Source: CALOCN01 sp942491735 (GTDB lineage: Bacteria > Eisenbacteria > RBG-16-71-46 > JABDJR01). From it: DNA of 64,000 nt. This document shows, piece by piece, positions 1-8,154 of the stretch (position 1 is the first letter of the stretch; each line of letters opens with the position of its first letter). The notes beneath the pieces were generated by a model. That model saw only the letters and a program-made list of their open reading frames with translations. It made no database searches and was not told where the DNA came from. The position numbers and the translations under genes are program-made. The stretch is from positions 1,318,336 through 1,382,335 of the forward strand of contig CALOCN010000001.1 of the NCBI GenBank assembly GCA_942491735.1, written 5' to 3'.

Positions 1-96
1 CTGATCCCGACCGCCGGGTAGTTCCTCGCCGCGTGCCCCTTGTGTCGGCTTCCGCAATCCCATGGCCGGTGGCCGTGGGTGTCAGGCCTGCCTCGA

Positions 97-1131
97 ATGA
101 TCCCAATTGATCTCCGCAGCGACACCGTGACCCGCCCCACACCCGAAATGCGTCAACTCATGGCCGAGGCTGCGGTTGGGGATGACGTCTTCGGCGACGA
201 TCCCACCGTGCGCGCCCTCGAGGTCGAGACCGCCCGGCTCCTGGGCAAGGACGAGGCGGTGTTTGTCCCCTCGGGCACCATGGCCAACCAGATCGGTCTC
301 GCCCTGGTGGCGCGCTCGGGCACCGAGATCCTGGTCGAGGCCAACTCCCACATCGTCAACTACGAGGGGGGAGCACCGGCCGCGCTGTGGGGGATCACCC
401 TGCGCCCTATCGAGGGGGTCCGGGGTACGCTCGATCCCATGCAGATCCTGGCCAACGTCCGCGGGGACGATCTCCATTTCGCCACCACCGTAGCCGTGAG
501 CCTGGAGAACTCGCACAATCGTGAGGGTGGGGCGGTTTGGCCCCGGGTCGCTCTGGATGCGGCCTATGCCGCCGCGCGTGAGGCCGGCCTCGCGGTGCAC
601 CTCGATGGTGCGCGGCTCTGGAACGCGGCCCTGGCGACCGGGGTGGACGTGGCCGCCCTGGCCTGGGGGGCGGACACGGTGTCGGTGTGCTTCTCCAAGG
701 GGCTTGGAGCCCCGGTGGGCTCCGCGATCGCCCTCTCGGCCGACCGCGCCAGGGAGGCGCGGCGATTGCGCAAGCGCCTGGGTGGGGGCATGCGTCAGGC
801 GGGGATTCTTGCCGCCGGGGCGCTGTATGCCCTGGAGCACCACCGTGACCGGCTCGCCGACGACCACGCGCGCGCGGCCCGCATGGGCCGGGCCCTCAAG
901 CGCATCAAGGGTGTCCAGGTGCTTCCGGTGGAGACGAACCTGGTCATCTTCGACCTCAAGAAACTGGGCCGCAGGCAGGATGACGTGGTCCGTCACCTCG
1001 CCCGTGAGGGGCTCCTCGCGGTGGGGATCGGCGACACCCGGATCCGTATCGTGTCCCACCTCGACATCGACGACGCCCAGACCGACCGGGCCATCGAGAT
1101 CCTGAGACGTGTCCTGGGAGGGACCGCATGA
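97..1131 (+). CDS. ltaE: Low-specificity L-threonine aldolase
   Basis: PLP enzyme (344 aa) cleaving L-threonine/allo-threonine to glycine and acetaldehyde in the cytoplasm. The protein opens MIPIDLRSDTVTRPTPEM, the typical beta-eliminating-lyase fold start. HLDGAR (about 168-173) binds the cofactor and Lys201 in FSKGLGAPVGS is the Schiff-base lysine. An in-frame ATG at 40 would add 19 residues unlike the family, so ATG 97 is preferred. Its stop overlaps the next start (ATGA at 1128), and it is the first complete gene of an eight-gene operon ending at 7789. Length and motifs are normal; substrate preference cannot be read from sequence. Confidence 0.93.
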   Translation: MIPIDLRSDTVTRPTPEMRQLMAEAAVGDDVFGDDPTVRALEVETARLLGKDEAVFVPSGTMANQIGLALVARSGTEILVEANSHIVNYEGGAPAALWGITLRPIEGVRGTLDPMQILANVRGDDLHFATTVAVSLENSHNREGGAVWPRVALDAAYAAAREAGLAVHLDGARLWNAALATGVDVAALAWGADTVSVCFSKGLGAPVGSAIALSADRAREARRLRKRLGGGMRQAGILAAGALYALEHHRDRLADDHARAARMGRALKRIKGVQVLPVETNLVIFDLKKLGRRQDDVVRHLAREGLLAVGIGDTRIRIVSHLDIDDAQTDRAIEILRRVLGGTA

Positions 1132-1709
1132 AAGAGAAACTCCAGGCAGCGGTTCGCGGCGTGGCCCGCCCCCTTGCGGTGGGGCTGCACCGGCTGGGGG
1201 TGAGCCCCGACGGCCTGACCCTGATCGGCCTGCTGCTGACCGGCGTGGCCGCGTGGTTCCTTGCCGAAGGCGCCTTTCGTCTGGCCGCCCTCGTCCTCCT
1301 GGTGGGAAGCGTGTGCGACATGCTGGACGGCGACGTGGCCCGGCTCTCGGGACGGGCCAGCGTGTTCGGGGCGTTTCTCGATTCCACCGTGGACCGGGTG
1401 GCGGAACTGCTCATGTTCCTGGGGCTCATGATCTACTACGTGCGGATGGAAGCGGACATCCTGACCGCCGGGTTGTGCCTGGTCGTGGCGGGCGGCTCCT
1501 TCACCATCAGCTACGCCCGCGCCCGCGCGGAGGGGCTCGGCGTCGACTGCAAGGTCGGCCTCATGGAACGCCCCGAGCGTCTCGTGCTGGTCCTGATCGG
1601 CGCGTTGTTGGGTCCGTTGTGGATGACCCGGATCCTGTGGCTGCTGGGGGTCCTGGTCTGGTTCACCGTGATGCAGCGTGTCGTGCACGTGTATCGGTCC
1701 ACCCGATGA
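1128..1709 (+). CDS. CDP-alcohol phosphatidyltransferase family protein
   Basis: Integral membrane phospholipid-head-group transferase, 193 aa. The diagnostic motif D-x2-D-G-x2-A-R-x8-G-x3-D-x3-D is intact (D64, D67, G68, A71, R72, G81, D85, D89). These aspartates bind Mg and CDP-diacylglycerol. Hydrophobic segments follow at about 29-62, 90-120 and 150-180. The YARARAEGLG.....MERPERL stretch resembles the phosphatidylinositol-phosphate/archaetidylinositol-phosphate synthase branch more than classical PgsA, but the alcohol acceptor is not determinable by eye. ATGA overlaps couple it to ltaE upstream and tmk downstream. Confidence 0.9.
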   Translation: MKEKLQAAVRGVARPLAVGLHRLGVSPDGLTLIGLLLTGVAAWFLAEGAFRLAALVLLVGSVCDMLDGDVARLSGRASVFGAFLDSTVDRVAELLMFLGLMIYYVRMEADILTAGLCLVVAGGSFTISYARARAEGLGVDCKVGLMERPERLVLVLIGALLGPLWMTRILWLLGVLVWFTVMQRVVHVYRSTR

Positions 1710-2395
1710 AACGGTCCGGGACGCGCCGGGGGTGTTTCATCACCCTGGAAGGCATCGAGGGAAGCGGCAAGAGCACCCATGTTGCCAGGCTGGTCGAGGG
1801 CCTGCGCGAGCGGGGCTTTACCGTGCTGGCCAGCCGGGAGCCGGGAGGAACGCCCCTCGGGGAGTCCCTGCGGGGTCTGCTGCTCGGGGTGGACGGGGAT
1901 GCCCCGGTGCCCCGGGCGGAACTCCTGCTCATGCTCGCTTCCCGCGCCCAGCATGTGCAGCAGGTGATCGAGCCGGCCTTGGCCCGTGGCGAGGTGGTGG
2001 TGGTCGACCGGTACGCCGACGCCAGCGTCGCCTATCAGGGCGCCGGCCGCGGGCTGGGAGTCGACACGGTGCGTGAGGCGAACCGGTTCGCGACCGGGGG
2101 GCTGGTCCCGGACCGCACCGTCCTCATCGATCTTCCCCTGGCCGAGGCCCTCGAACGGATTGCCACCCGCCGGCGCAAACGCGGGGTCCTGGACCGCTTC
2201 GACGACGAGGACCGCCGGTTCTACGAGACGGTGCAGCAGGCGTACCGGGATCTTGCCGCGGCGCAGCCGGACCGGGTGCGCGTCGTGCAGAGCACGGAGG
2301 CAAAGCCCCGCGTGGCGGAGCAGGTCCTCGCGGAGGTCCTCCCTCTCCTTGCCAAGCTGAGCGCCGAGGGGCGGGTCACCCATGCCGGTTCCTGA
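1706..2395 (+). CDS. tmk: Thymidylate kinase
   Basis: Cytoplasmic dTMP kinase (229 aa) making dTDP for DNA synthesis. P-loop GIEGSGKST (16-24), DRY motif (101-103) followed by ADASVAYQGAGRG for dTMP binding, and an arginine-rich lid at 155-164 preceding LDRF. ATG 1706 overlaps the previous stop (ATGA) and places the P-loop at the usual distance from the N-terminus; reading further upstream in this frame gives non-homologous shadow sequence. The C-terminus overlaps the next gene by 14 nt. Confidence 0.95.
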   Translation: MKRSGTRRGCFITLEGIEGSGKSTHVARLVEGLRERGFTVLASREPGGTPLGESLRGLLLGVDGDAPVPRAELLLMLASRAQHVQQVIEPALARGEVVVVDRYADASVAYQGAGRGLGVDTVREANRFATGGLVPDRTVLIDLPLAEALERIATRRRKRGVLDRFDDEDRRFYETVQQAYRDLAAAQPDRVRVVQSTEAKPRVAEQVLAEVLPLLAKLSAEGRVTHAGS

Positions 2396-3077
2396 GCCTT
2401 CGGTGCGCCTCCCGTCCCCGGACCGTCCGGGAACGGTGGTCACCGACTTCGACGGCACCCTCACCCGGGCCGATGTCGGTCATGAGCTGTTCCTTCGCTT
2501 CGCCGGACCCGCCGCGTCCGAGGTGGTAGCATTGTGGAAGCGTGGGGAGATCGGTTCCCGGGAGTGTCTGATCCGCGAGTGCGCGGCGGCACGGGTGACC
2601 CCCGAGGCCCTGAGGGCCTTTGCCCGGGCCCAACCCATCGATCCGGGGTTCGCCCCGTTCGTGACCGCGGCCCGGGCCCTGGGATGGCGGGTCCTCGTGG
2701 CCAGCGACGGTCTGGATCTCTACATCCGGATCATCCTGGCCGCACACGGTCTGCGGATTCCCATGCGAACCAATCGCGGACGTCTGGTCGCGGGTCGGAT
2801 CGTCCCTTCGTTTCCCCATGCGGGTCGCGGGTGTGGTCGCTGCGGCAACTGCAAGGCCGGGGCCATCGAGGACGCGCGGGGTCGGGGACCGGTGGTGTTC
2901 GTCGGCAACGGACTCAGTGATCGCTGTGCGGCGGGGGTTGCCGACGCCGTATTCGCCAAGGACGACCTGGCCACCCACTGTCGTGATGCCGGGTTGCCCT
3001 TTGTTGCCTACAACTCGTTTTCCGATCTCGCCCGGACCTGGTTCGGGAACCGGACGCTGCACGGAACCGCTGTATGA
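2382..3077 (+). CDS. HAD-IB family phosphatase, MtnX-like
   Basis: Predicted phosphatase of 231 aa. HAD motif I is DFDGTLT (Asp22 nucleophile, Asp24 acid/base), motif II is VASDG (about 107-111), and motif III/IV is Lys158 plus GNGLSD (175-180). A CGRCGNCK cluster (Cys151, 154, 157) before motif III is the kind of Cys-rich cap insert seen in MtnX-like and related HAD-IB phosphatases and may bind metal. The family dephosphorylates small metabolites, but no methionine-salvage genes are adjacent, so the substrate is open. It overlaps tmk by 14 nt and dus by 4 nt. Confidence 0.82.
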   Translation: MPVPEPSVRLPSPDRPGTVVTDFDGTLTRADVGHELFLRFAGPAASEVVALWKRGEIGSRECLIRECAAARVTPEALRAFARAQPIDPGFAPFVTAARALGWRVLVASDGLDLYIRIILAAHGLRIPMRTNRGRLVAGRIVPSFPHAGRGCGRCGNCKAGAIEDARGRGPVVFVGNGLSDRCAAGVADAVFAKDDLATHCRDAGLPFVAYNSFSDLARTWFGNRTLHGTAV

Positions 3078-4105
3078 ACCTGCCCTTCGCACAACCGCTG
3101 CGTCTTGGAAACCTGGTGACCCACGGCCGGGTCGGGCTGGCCCCCATGGCCGGTTTCACCGAGCCGGTCTTCCGCGGGCTGTGCCGTGACCATGGCGCTG
3201 CCTTCGTGGTCACCGAGCTCGTTTCGAGCGAGGGACTGGTGCGGGGACAGGAGCGCACCAATCGCTACCTCGCCTTCGAGGAGCACGAGCGCCCGCTCGG
3301 CATGCAGCTGTTCGGGTCCGATCCGGACGTGATGCGCCGCGCCGCCGCGTTGCTGGTGGAGCGCCGTCCGGACTTCATCGACATCAACATGGGTTGTCCG
3401 GTGCCCAAGGTGGTTTCCCGCGAGGCGGGCGCCGCGCTGTTGCGCAACAAGACCCTCCTCGCGCAGTTGGCGCGGGGCGTGGTCGAGGGTGCGGGGGCGC
3501 TCCCGGTCACCGCCAAGATCCGCAGCGGGTGGGATCGGAAGTCCTCGGACATCGAACGCACCGGGGAGATCCTGCAGAAGGCGGGAATCACCGCCATCGC
3601 CATTCATGCCCGGACCCGCGAGGAGCGGTTCGAAGGCAAGGCGAACTGGAACGACATCACCCGGCTCAAGAACGCGGTGGACATTCCGGTCATCGGCAAC
3701 GGGGATGTGCGCACCGCCGCGGACGCCCTGCGCATGCTCGAGGAGACCGGTTGCGACGGGGTCCTGGTGGGACGCGGCGCGGTCGGCAACCCCTGGCTCT
3801 TCCGCGAATGCCAAGCCCTGCTGGAGCGGGGCGAACAACTGGCCCGCCCCACCCGTTTCGAGGCGGTGGGCACCGCGATCGATCATCTGCACCGCGCCGT
3901 GGCCCGCAAGGGTCCGCGCGCCATCGTCGAAATGCGCAAGACCCTGGCCTGCTACGTCCGGGGTTTTCCCGGCGCCGCCCGCCTGAGGCCGCGTCTGTTC
4001 GAGGAAACCGAGGTCGACGGCGTGGTGAATCTTCTCGAAGGGTATCGCCGAGGCCTGGGCGACGCGGCCCTCGAACCGGTCATCCTGGTCGGGGGGGCGG
4101 CGTGA
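3074..4105 (+). CDS. dusB: tRNA-dihydrouridine synthase (Dus family)
   Basis: FMN-dependent reductase (343 aa) that makes dihydrouridine in tRNA D-loops. The TIM-barrel start LAPMAGFTEPVFRGLC, the catalytic cysteine in FIDINMGCPVPKV (Cys108), KIRSGWD, IHARTREERFEG and the FMN-phosphate loop VIGNGDV....GCDGVLVGRGAVGNPWLF are all present. The family looks DusB-like by motif, but the exact tRNA position is inferred. The stop codon is shared with the GTG of larB (GTGA at 4102). Confidence 0.92.
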   Translation: MNLPFAQPLRLGNLVTHGRVGLAPMAGFTEPVFRGLCRDHGAAFVVTELVSSEGLVRGQERTNRYLAFEEHERPLGMQLFGSDPDVMRRAAALLVERRPDFIDINMGCPVPKVVSREAGAALLRNKTLLAQLARGVVEGAGALPVTAKIRSGWDRKSSDIERTGEILQKAGITAIAIHARTREERFEGKANWNDITRLKNAVDIPVIGNGDVRTAADALRMLEETGCDGVLVGRGAVGNPWLFRECQALLERGEQLARPTRFEAVGTAIDHLHRAVARKGPRAIVEMRKTLACYVRGFPGAARLRPRLFEETEVDGVVNLLEGYRRGLGDAALEPVILVGGAA

Positions 4106-4902
4106 CCCCGGAAGCACTGCGGCGCATTCTCGATGCGGTGGCCGCGGGTGAGCTTGCCCCCGACGGCGCCATGGAGCGGTTGAAGGGGTTTCCGGCCGAG
4201 ACGACCCGTACCGCCACCATCGATCGCCAACGGGCCATTCGTTGCGGGTTTCCCGAAGTGATCTACGGTCAGGGCAAGACCGATCGGGAGATCGTGGAGA
4301 TCGCCGAACGGATCGTGGCGGCGGACGAACCGCTGCTGGCCACCCGTCTCTCCCCGTCGGCGGGGGAGGCCCTCGCGGCCGCGCATCCCGACGGGACCCA
4401 CGACGCGGTGGCGCGGATCTTTCATCGACCGGGACCGGAGCCCCTGCCTCCGGCCGGTCTGGTCGCCGTGCTCTGCGCCGGGACCTCGGATCGCCCCGTT
4501 GCCGAGGAAGCGGCCTGGACGGCCATGGCCCTCGGGGCGCCGGTGCACCGGCTTACCGATGTGGGCGTGGCGGGTCTGCATCGGTTGCTGCGGCACGAGC
4601 GCGTCCTGCGGGACGCGGCCGTGCTGGTCGTGGTGGCCGGCATGGAGGGAGCGCTGCCGTCCGTGGTGGGGGGGCTCACCGACCGACCGGTCATCGCCGT
4701 TCCGACCAGTGTCGGGTACGGGGCGAATTTCGGCGGGCTCGCCCCGCTCCTCGGCATGCTCAACGCCTGTGCCTCCGGGGTGACCGTGGTCAACATCGAC
4801 AACGGCTTTTCCGCCGGCTACAGCGCCGCCCTCATCGCCCGCCTGGCCGCCGCGTCGCCCGAAACCCTTGTCCAGGCGCCTCCCGCGGGGGAGACCTCCT
4901 GA
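4102..4902 (+). CDS. larB: LarB: pyridinium-3,5-biscarboxylic acid mononucleotide synthase
   Basis: First enzyme of nickel-pincer nucleotide synthesis (266 aa). It carboxylates and hydrolyses nicotinate adenine dinucleotide. The C-terminal half is AIR-carboxylase-like (AVLCAGTSDRPVAEEAA, then VVVAGMEGALPSVVGGL). The catalytic cysteine of the family aligns with Cys223 in LNACASGVTVVNIDNG. GTG start at 4102 overlaps the dus stop, and in-frame sequence further upstream is not homologous. larC follows with a TGATG overlap. No larE or larA lies in the window. Confidence 0.93.
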   Translation: MTPEALRRILDAVAAGELAPDGAMERLKGFPAETTRTATIDRQRAIRCGFPEVIYGQGKTDREIVEIAERIVAADEPLLATRLSPSAGEALAAAHPDGTHDAVARIFHRPGPEPLPPAGLVAVLCAGTSDRPVAEEAAWTAMALGAPVHRLTDVGVAGLHRLLRHERVLRDAAVLVVVAGMEGALPSVVGGLTDRPVIAVPTSVGYGANFGGLAPLLGMLNACASGVTVVNIDNGFSAGYSAALIARLAAASPETLVQAPPAGETS

Positions 4903-6242
4903 TGCGCACCGCGCTCCTCCAGATGCCTTCCGGCATCGCCGGGGACATGATGTTGGGCGCGCTCATCGACGCCGGGGCGTCGGTCGAGGCCATGACCCGG
5001 GCCATCCACGCGGTGGTGGGGGACCGCGTCTCGTTGGCGGTCGAGGAAACCCAGCGGGCCGGTGTCCGCGGCTGCCGGGTCGAGGTGAGGGTCGATGACG
5101 AGCCCCTGGTCGAGCCGGGTGGACCGGACTCCAGGGGGGGCCTCGGAAGCGCGGGGCCGATCCAACTGGGCGCCGTGGCTGCGCCCGCGGATCATCCGCC
5201 GCACGCCCAGGGCACCCATCACACCCATCATCCGCATCGGGCCTACGCGGATATCGATGCGTCCCTGCTCGAGGCGGCTCTCCCCCCCGGCGTCGTCCGC
5301 CGGGCCCGGGCCGTGTTTCGCAAGTTGGCCGAAGCCGAAGCGGGGATCCACGGCACCACGCCCGAAGCGGTGCACTTCCACGAAGTGGGATCCATCGACG
5401 CGGTGGCCGACATCGTGGGCGCCTCGGCGGGTCTCGAGGATCTCGGCATCGATCGCCTGCTCCATGGCCCCATCGCGGTCGGCGGGGGAACGGTGCGCGC
5501 CGCTCACGGAACCCTGCCCGTCCCGGCGCCGGCTACCGCCGCCCTTCTCCTGGGCCGGGCCTGCATCCACGAGGAGGGTGCGGGGGAGTTGACCACCCCC
5601 ACCGGGGCCGCGCTCCTCGCCGCCCTGGCGATCCCGGCCCCCGACCGCCTCACCGTGATCGCATCCCGCATCGGTCTCGGGGCGGGGCGCGCGGATCCCA
5701 AGGAGCGCCCCAACCTGCTTCGCCTCCTCCTCACCGAGGACGCGGGGGCGCAACCCGGTTCGCCGGAGCCATCGGGGTCCCCGCTCCCCGGCGGTCCGGT
5801 CGGTTTGCGCACCCGGGTCGCCGTACTCGAAACCTCGCTCGACGATTGCACGCCGGAGGAGGCCGGGGACGCCCTGCGCCGTTTGTTCGAGGACGGCGCC
5901 CTCGATGTGACCCTGACACCCCAGGTCATGAAGAAGAGCCGTCCGGGTTTTCTCCTGCGGGTGGTGAGCCGGCCCGAGGACGCGGAACGCTTTGCCCGGC
6001 TCCTTCTGGAGCACACGCCGACCCTCGGTGTGCGGTGGCGCACCGAGGACCGTCTGGAACTGGAGCGGCGCGAGGACCCGGTCCAGGTCGAAGGGGTTGC
6101 GGTGCGGGTGAAGGTGGCGCTGGCCGCCGGGGGAGATCGCCCCCATGTGGAACACGAGGATCTGGTGCACCTGGCACGGACCCTGGGGATCCCGCTGGCC
6201 GAGGCGCGCCGTCGCGCGGAGTCGGCGTGGCGGAACCGGTAG
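4902..6242 (+). CDS. larC: LarC: nickel-insertion cyclometallase, single-frame full-length form
   Basis: Inserts nickel into the pyridinium bis-thiocarboxylate to finish the nickel-pincer cofactor (446 aa). It has the family start MPSGIAGDMMLGALIDAGAS, a histidine-rich linker (98-112, about seven His) likely to collect Ni, FHEVGSIDAVADIVG, and the C-terminal LETSLDDCTPE region with the QVMKKSRPG motif. In Lactobacillus larC is split by a programmed frameshift; here the two halves are one continuous frame. It sits between larB and an ABC ATPase whose GTG start lies inside its last codons. Confidence 0.92.
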   Translation: MRTALLQMPSGIAGDMMLGALIDAGASVEAMTRAIHAVVGDRVSLAVEETQRAGVRGCRVEVRVDDEPLVEPGGPDSRGGLGSAGPIQLGAVAAPADHPPHAQGTHHTHHPHRAYADIDASLLEAALPPGVVRRARAVFRKLAEAEAGIHGTTPEAVHFHEVGSIDAVADIVGASAGLEDLGIDRLLHGPIAVGGGTVRAAHGTLPVPAPATAALLLGRACIHEEGAGELTTPTGAALLAALAIPAPDRLTVIASRIGLGAGRADPKERPNLLRLLLTEDAGAQPGSPEPSGSPLPGGPVGLRTRVAVLETSLDDCTPEEAGDALRRLFEDGALDVTLTPQVMKKSRPGFLLRVVSRPEDAERFARLLLEHTPTLGVRWRTEDRLELERREDPVQVEGVAVRVKVALAAGGDRPHVEHEDLVHLARTLGIPLAEARRRAESAWRNR

Positions 6243-7789
6243 ACCGGCCCGTCCTCCTGGAGCTCTCCGGCGTCTCGCTGGAACTCCCCGGGCGTAGCGA
6301 ACCGTTGCTGCGCGACGTGTCGCTGCGGTTGGGTCGGGGAGAGTTCGCCGTCCTGCTGGGCCCGAACGGGGCGGGGAAGTCCACCCTGCTCCGCGCCGCG
6401 GCGGGGTTGATCCCGATCCAGGCCGGTCGCCGTGAGCCGGACGGTGCATTCGATCCCTCGCGCATCGGTCTTCTGCTGGAGAGTCCCCCGTCCCAGCTGG
6501 TCACCCGCACCGTCTCCGGGGAAATCGACCTTGCCCTGGAGTCCCGCTGCCGCGACACCGGGGAGATCCGCGCCGCGCGCGCCGGCTTGCTGCGACGGTT
6601 CGGTTTGGAACCTCTCGCCCAGCGGGAGCCGCGAACCCTATCCGGGGGAGAGCAGCAGAGGGTCCTGCTCGCGGCCGCGGTCGCCCTGGGTCCGGAGGTC
6701 CTCCTCCTGGATGACCCGGTGTCGTTTCTCGATCGGTGTGCCGCGGGAACCCTGATGCGCGCGTTGCGAGCCATGGTTGAGGGCGGGGAGTTGGGGGCGG
6801 TCCTGCTGGCCACGCACGATGTCGGGGAGGTGGGACCGTCGGACCGGGTGGGGGTGCTGCGGGACAGCAGGCTGCTCTGGGGGGGGCCGGAGCTGCTCGA
6901 AGAGGCGGGCGCGGCGCCGGGAGGGCACCCACCGCTCCCAGGGGCCCTGGCCCCGAATCCCGGCCCCCGGGTCATGGCCCTGCGCTCGCTGGAGGCCAGA
7001 CCGGCCGGTGGCTCCTTTCGACTGGGTCCCTTGGACTTGCAGGGCCCGACCGACCGTCCCTGGGTGATCCTGGGACCTTCCGGGGCCGGGAAGACCACCC
7101 TCCTGCGGCTACTGGGCGACGTGGACCGTCCCGACCGGGGGGTGCTGGACCTGCCCCCCGCGGTCGGCGACCGGGTCTTCCTCCCTCAGTTCCCGGAGGC
7201 GGCCCTCGCCGGTCGGAATCTGGCCGAAGACCTGACCGGCCAGGTGCGACCCGGGACAGCCGTGCGCAACCAAGCTCGTAACGCCTTGTCGGAATTCGGG
7301 TTGGACGGTGTTGCGCTCTCCAGGGGCTCCCGGGGGCTCTCGGCCGGAGAGCGACGCCGGGTGAGCCTCGCCCTCGTATCCCTGACCGGGTCGTCGGGGT
7401 GGGCCCTGGATGAACCGGACGCGGCCCTGGACTCGCACGGGATCCGGGTGTTGATCCGGTCCCTGTCCCGCTTAACGCGTTCTGGGGTCATGATCTGGAT
7501 CGGCACGCAGCGCCTGTTTTCCTACCTGGCGCTATCCCCTTGGCTGGTGGTCCTGGCCGAGGGACGGGTGCTGGACGCCGGCTTCCCCGGTCCGGTTTTG
7601 GCCAATCCTGCCGTGTGGGAGCTTCTTTGCCTTGCCCAACAGCGCGAAGTGCGGCTCTGGGTAGATCGGGGCCACCCGCCTGGAGATCTTTTTTCCCCGG
7701 AACCGGGCGAGGAACCCTCCAAAACGGCCCTGAGAGCCGCATTGCTAAGCGTGGCGGGCCTTTCAATTGACACTCCCATCTCTCGTTGA
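6227..7789 (+). CDS. Tandem ABC ATPase, CbiO/EcfA-like, with degenerate catalytic residues
   Basis: Two fused nucleotide-binding domains, 520 aa. Domain 1: Walker A GPNGAGKS (45-52), a Q-loop region ESPPSQLVTRTV like CbiO/EcfA, signature LSGGEQQ (138-144), Walker B LLLDDP (159-164; Asp replaces the catalytic Glu) and switch His197. Domain 2: Walker A GPSGAGKT (283-290), signature LSAGE (371-375), intact LDEP (394-397), but the switch histidine is replaced in WIGTQRL (about 424-430). Each half is thus missing a different catalytic residue. GTG 6227 overlaps larC by 16 nt. Coupling to lar genes suggests nickel/cobalt ECF-type import, but no permease is nearby. Confidence 0.85.
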   Translation: MAEPVDRPVLLELSGVSLELPGRSEPLLRDVSLRLGRGEFAVLLGPNGAGKSTLLRAAAGLIPIQAGRREPDGAFDPSRIGLLLESPPSQLVTRTVSGEIDLALESRCRDTGEIRAARAGLLRRFGLEPLAQREPRTLSGGEQQRVLLAAAVALGPEVLLLDDPVSFLDRCAAGTLMRALRAMVEGGELGAVLLATHDVGEVGPSDRVGVLRDSRLLWGGPELLEEAGAAPGGHPPLPGALAPNPGPRVMALRSLEARPAGGSFRLGPLDLQGPTDRPWVILGPSGAGKTTLLRLLGDVDRPDRGVLDLPPAVGDRVFLPQFPEAALAGRNLAEDLTGQVRPGTAVRNQARNALSEFGLDGVALSRGSRGLSAGERRRVSLALVSLTGSSGWALDEPDAALDSHGIRVLIRSLSRLTRSGVMIWIGTQRLFSYLALSPWLVVLAEGRVLDAGFPGPVLANPAVWELLCLAQQREVRLWVDRGHPPGDLFSPEPGEEPSKTALRAALLSVAGLSIDTPISR

Positions 7790-7795
7790 TATACT
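7767..7795 (+). promoter_or_regulatory. Near-consensus sigma-70 promoter
   Basis: TTGACA at 7767-7772, 17-nt spacer, TATACT at 7790-7795. It overlaps the last codons of the ABC ATPase and points to the secreted-protein gene at 8155. This is the best promoter match I see in the window. Confidence 0.82.
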
Positions 7796-8154
7796 CCTTT
7801 TCGGGTTCGGTACCTCAAATTCCTCGTCACTCAGTGAGACCTTGCTATCCAGTGTCCCCAACAACGCGGTTGTTCAACTACGTCTAGGGCACTGGGTTTT
7901 TGATGTCTCGCGGTTGGTTCCCTTCGGAACAAGACATTCTCCGAGATCTGGTCCGGTGCGTGGTCCGCGCTGGTTGGGTACCCGGGGGTGTGGCGGAACG
8001 TAGGGGGCCCTGGACATCGGATCGTCGCGTAGCGCTCACGCCGGCAACCGAAGGACCAGAGGCGGGGACCTCCGAAGCCCCTGTGGGATGGCACTTAAAA
8101 ACCCATCATTCGATGCGCTCAGCTCTAGTGCCTTGCAACGATGGAGGTAGCACG
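7796..8154 (+). other. Long 5' leader with inverted repeats
   Basis: About 350 nt without a credible gene between the promoter and ATG 8155. It holds a perfect inverted repeat AACAAC-GCG-GTTGTT (7860-7874) and a hairpin GTTCC-CTTC-GGAAC (7917-7930). The Shine-Dalgarno GGAGG is at 8143-8147. The frame of the downstream gene is open from 7900, but that N-terminal extension lacks a signal peptide and has poor starts. No riboswitch family was recognised. Confidence 0.55.

Noticed and set aside
1..96. Gene fragment at the left edge
   Set aside because: Short stretch with stop at 17-19 in one frame, but too little sequence to identify a product.
7796..8154. c-di-GMP or other known riboswitch in the leader
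   Set aside because: Looked for the GEMM GGUGACGCAAAGCC-type core and other familiar cores; none matched, only simple inverted repeats.
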